A DNA stretch of 64,000 nucleotides from Natronorubrum tibetense GA33 (GTDB lineage Archaea; Halobacteriota; Halobacteria; Halobacteriales; Natrialbaceae): assembly GCF_000383975.1 (NCBI RefSeq), contig NZ_KB913017.1, positions 3,882,265 through 3,946,264 of the forward strand, written 5' to 3'. Position 1 is the stretch's first letter. Every line of letters begins with the position of its first letter. The notes below the pieces were generated by a model that worked only from the letters and a program-made list of their open reading frames with translations, had not been told where the DNA came from and did no database searches. The translations under genes were made by a program, and so were the position numbers. Below are positions 62,159-64,000 of the stretch, piece by piece.

Positions 62159-63841
62159 ATGTTCGATTCCGACGATCTCGAGGAGATCCGTGCCGGCCGG
62201 GAGGAGTGGCACGAGGAAGAAGTCGAGCCGGTGGTCGAACGGTTCGGCGAACGGAAAGAGACGTTCACGACGGATACGGGGGGGCAGGACGTCGACCGAC
62301 TCTACACGCCCGACGATGTCGACGATCTGGACTATCGGGAGGACATCGGCTATCCGGGCGAGCCGCCGTACACGCGCGGCGTCTACTCAACCGGCTACCG
62401 CGGCCGACTGTGGACGATGCGCCAGTACGCGGGCTTTTCGACGCCCGAAGACACCAACGAGCGCTACCATTACCTGATGGATCAGGGCCAGACCGGGCTG
62501 TCGATGGCGTTCGACCTGCCGACACAGATGGGTTATGACTCCGACGCCAGCATGGCCGCCGGCGAGATCGGGAAAGCAGGAGTCGCCATCGACTCGTTAG
62601 ACGACATGGAGACCGTCTTCGACGGCATTCCGTTGGACGAGGTCTCGACGTCAATGACGATCAACGCGCCCGCATCCGTCCTGCTCGCGATGTACATCGC
62701 CGTGGGCGACCAGCAGGGCGTCGACCGCGAGGAGCTTCGGGGGACGATCCAGAACGACATCCTGAAGGAGTATATCGCCCGCAACACGTACATCTACCCT
62801 CCCGAACAGTCGATGCGGATTATCACCGACATCTTCGAGTTCTGCGCGTCGGAGACGCCGAAGTTCAACACCATCTCGATCTCGGGCTACCACATCCGCG
62901 AGGCCGGCTCGACGGCCGCCCAAGAGCTCGCTTTCACGCTCGGCGACGGCATCGAGTACGTCGAGACGGCGATCGAGGCCGGACTGGACGTCGACGAGTT
63001 CGCCCCACAGCTCTCCTTTTTCTTCAACGGCCACAACAACATCTTCGAGGAGGTCGCGAAGTTCCGCGCCGCCCGCCGGATGTGGCACGACATCATCGAC
63101 GAGCGCTTCGACGCGGACGATCCCAAGTCCAAACAGCTCAAGTTCCACACCCAGACCGCGGGCTCGATGCTCACCGCCCAGCAGATCGAAAACAACGTGG
63201 TTCGGGTGGCCTACCAGGCCCTCGCCGCGGTGCTCGGCGGTACCCAGAGTCTCCACACCAACGGCAAGGACGAGGCGCTCGCACTGCCGACAGAGCAGTC
63301 GGTCCGCACCGCCTTGCGCACCCAGCAGATCCTGGCCCACGAGTCCGGTGCCGCCGATACCATCGATCCCCTCGCGGGCAGCTACTACGTCGAATCGCTG
63401 ACCGACGAGGTCGAGGAAGAGGCCTACGAGATTCTCGAGGAGGTCGACGAGCGTGGCGGCATGCGCGAGGCGATCGAACAGCAGTGGGTCCAGCGCCAGA
63501 TTCAGGATACCGCCTTCGATCGCCAGCGAGAGATCGAGGAGAAAGAACGCATTATCGTCGGCGTCAACGAGTTCGAGGTCGACGAGGATCCCGAGATGGA
63601 CGTCGAGGAAGTCACGCCGGAGGACCAGCAACGCCAGATCGACAGCCTCGAGTCGGTTCGTGAGGAGCGAGACGACGAGGCTGTCGAGGACACGCTCGAG
63701 GCCCTGCGCGAGGCCGCACGGGGCGAGGAGAACCTCATGCCGTACATCATCGAGGCCGTGAAGGTGTACGCGACAGTCGGGGAGATCTGTAACGTTCTGC
63801 GCGACGAGTTCGGCGAGTATCAGCCTGGCAGTGCAGTCTGA
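62159..63841 (+). CDS. mcmA1: Methylmalonyl-CoA mutase large (catalytic) subunit
   Basis: 560 residues, the TIM-barrel part without the B12-binding domain. Conserved [40 protein letters not shown] and the substrate-binding motif [19 protein letters not shown] are present. In archaea the B12-binding small subunit is a separate gene; it is not in this window. It isomerises methylmalonyl-CoA to succinyl-CoA using adenosylcobalamin, for propionate and amino-acid catabolism. Confidence 0.95.
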   Translation: MFDSDDLEEIRAGREEWHEEEVEPVVERFGERKETFTTDTGGQDVDRLYTPDDVDDLDYREDIGYPGEPPYTRGVYSTGYRGRLWTMRQYAGFSTPEDTNERYHYLMDQGQTGLSMAFDLPTQMGYDSDASMAAGEIGKAGVAIDSLDDMETVFDGIPLDEVSTSMTINAPASVLLAMYIAVGDQQGVDREELRGTIQNDILKEYIARNTYIYPPEQSMRIITDIFEFCASETPKFNTISISGYHIREAGSTAAQELAFTLGDGIEYVETAIEAGLDVDEFAPQLSFFFNGHNNIFEEVAKFRAARRMWHDIIDERFDADDPKSKQLKFHTQTAGSMLTAQQIENNVVRVAYQALAAVLGGTQSLHTNGKDEALALPTEQSVRTALRTQQILAHESGAADTIDPLAGSYYVESLTDEVEEEAYEILEEVDERGGMREAIEQQWVQRQIQDTAFDRQREIEEKERIIVGVNEFEVDEDPEMDVEEVTPEDQQRQIDSLESVREERDDEAVEDTLEALREAARGEENLMPYIIEAVKVYATVGEICNVLRDEFGEYQPGSAV

Positions 63842-63918
63842 ACTGACTTGATCTGCGGGCACCAAGACGCGATTTCCCGGGCCCGGGTTTGATTATGTGT
63901 CTCGGTAACGCTTGGAGT

Positions 63919-64000
63919 ATGGCTTCAGATATCTCGACCGCGACCGTGACAGCTAGCGGCGCCGAGATTCCGGCCCTCGGCTTCGGCACCGCACGGATGA
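63919..64000 (+). CDS. Aldo/keto reductase, N-terminal fragment cut by the right edge
   Basis: Starts MASDISTATVTASGAEIPAL and continues GFGTARM to the edge; EIPALGFGT is the N-terminal strand of the aldo/keto reductase barrel (compare GMPMLGLGT in the gene at 22064). Only 27 codons are in the window, so catalytic residues are not visible. Confidence 0.7.
   Translation, partial: MASDISTATVTASGAEIPALGFGTARM

Noticed and set aside
1-64000. CRISPR array, rRNA, tRNA or provirus
   Set aside because: No regularly spaced direct repeats, cloverleaf sequences, rRNA motifs or phage structural genes were seen.

Overview
The window is chromosomal DNA from a halophilic archaeon. Evidence: high GC with strong GC3, acidic proteins rich in D and E, Tat-type signal peptides (a twin-arginine lipoprotein and a halolysin-type protease), archaeal TATA boxes about 25 nt upstream of nearly leaderless ATGs, and archaeal informational genes (RFC large subunit, PAC2-type chaperone, XPB helicase with a Bax1-like nuclease elsewhere in the window, SAMP/MoaD modifier). 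Gene content fits Natrialbales (the Natrinema/Haloterrigena/Natronorubrum group), but species assignment is inference. No rRNA, tRNA, CRISPR array or provirus was seen.

Layout. 1-2461: zinc-finger protein (cut by the edge), rfcL and a VapBC-type toxin-antitoxin pair. 3058-8494: CARDB lipoprotein with an internal duplication, CinA-like protein, a winged-helix regulator with its small membrane partner, an origin-box-like DNA element, zinc-ribbon protein, COG1709-type HTH regulator and a GIDE-domain membrane protein. 8587-10079: glycine cleavage gcvT-gcvH. 10080-14421 is the main accessory patch: a serine beta-lactamase-family membrane protein flanked by diverged inverted repeats, a dispersed noncoding repeat, and an IS1341-type tnpB with a terminal hairpin RNA. 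14422-35797: secreted subtilase, NYN nuclease, histidine-kinase relic, TIM-barrel hydrolase, PAPS-reductase-like protein, aldo/keto reductase, TRIC channel, amidase, geranylgeranyl-reductase-like flavoprotein, PNPOx-like protein, sulfatase, two UspA proteins, PAC2 protein, NOP2-type RNA methyltransferase with a co-translated partner, VOC dioxygenase, response regulator and Bax1-like nuclease. 36105-42000: GH15 glucoamylase, F420-dependent LLM oxidoreductase, small conserved haloarchaeal proteins and XPB helicase. 42023-46694: grpE-dnaK-dnaJ chaperone cluster. 46818-52704: membrane protein, DJ-1/PfpI protein, ANL-like protein, hpt with a nucleobase permease, SAMP-like modifier and MFS transporter. 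52880-54402: second tnpB with a well-formed three-way-junction RNA downstream. 54511-64000: S9 peptidase, tungsten aldehyde:ferredoxin oxidoreductase family enzyme, HAD phosphatase, uncharacterised protein, PAP2 phosphatase, GNAT, methylmalonyl-CoA mutase large subunit, and the start of another aldo/keto reductase.

Functional groupings visible: GrpE/DnaK/DnaJ form one folding machine, with grpE and dnaK each carrying its own TATA box; GcvT/GcvH are co-transcribed; hpt plus NCS2 permease suggest base uptake and salvage; the NOP2-type methyltransferase and its partner overlap by ATGA. The most unusual material is in the two IS1341-type islands. The tnpB at 52990-54243 lacks the usual RuvC-II glutamate yet keeps an excellent guide-RNA-like structure. 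A noncoding repeat sits both in the dnaK-dnaJ gap and between the first tnpB and the beta-lactamase-family gene. I did not find a clear multi-gene system that I could call new.
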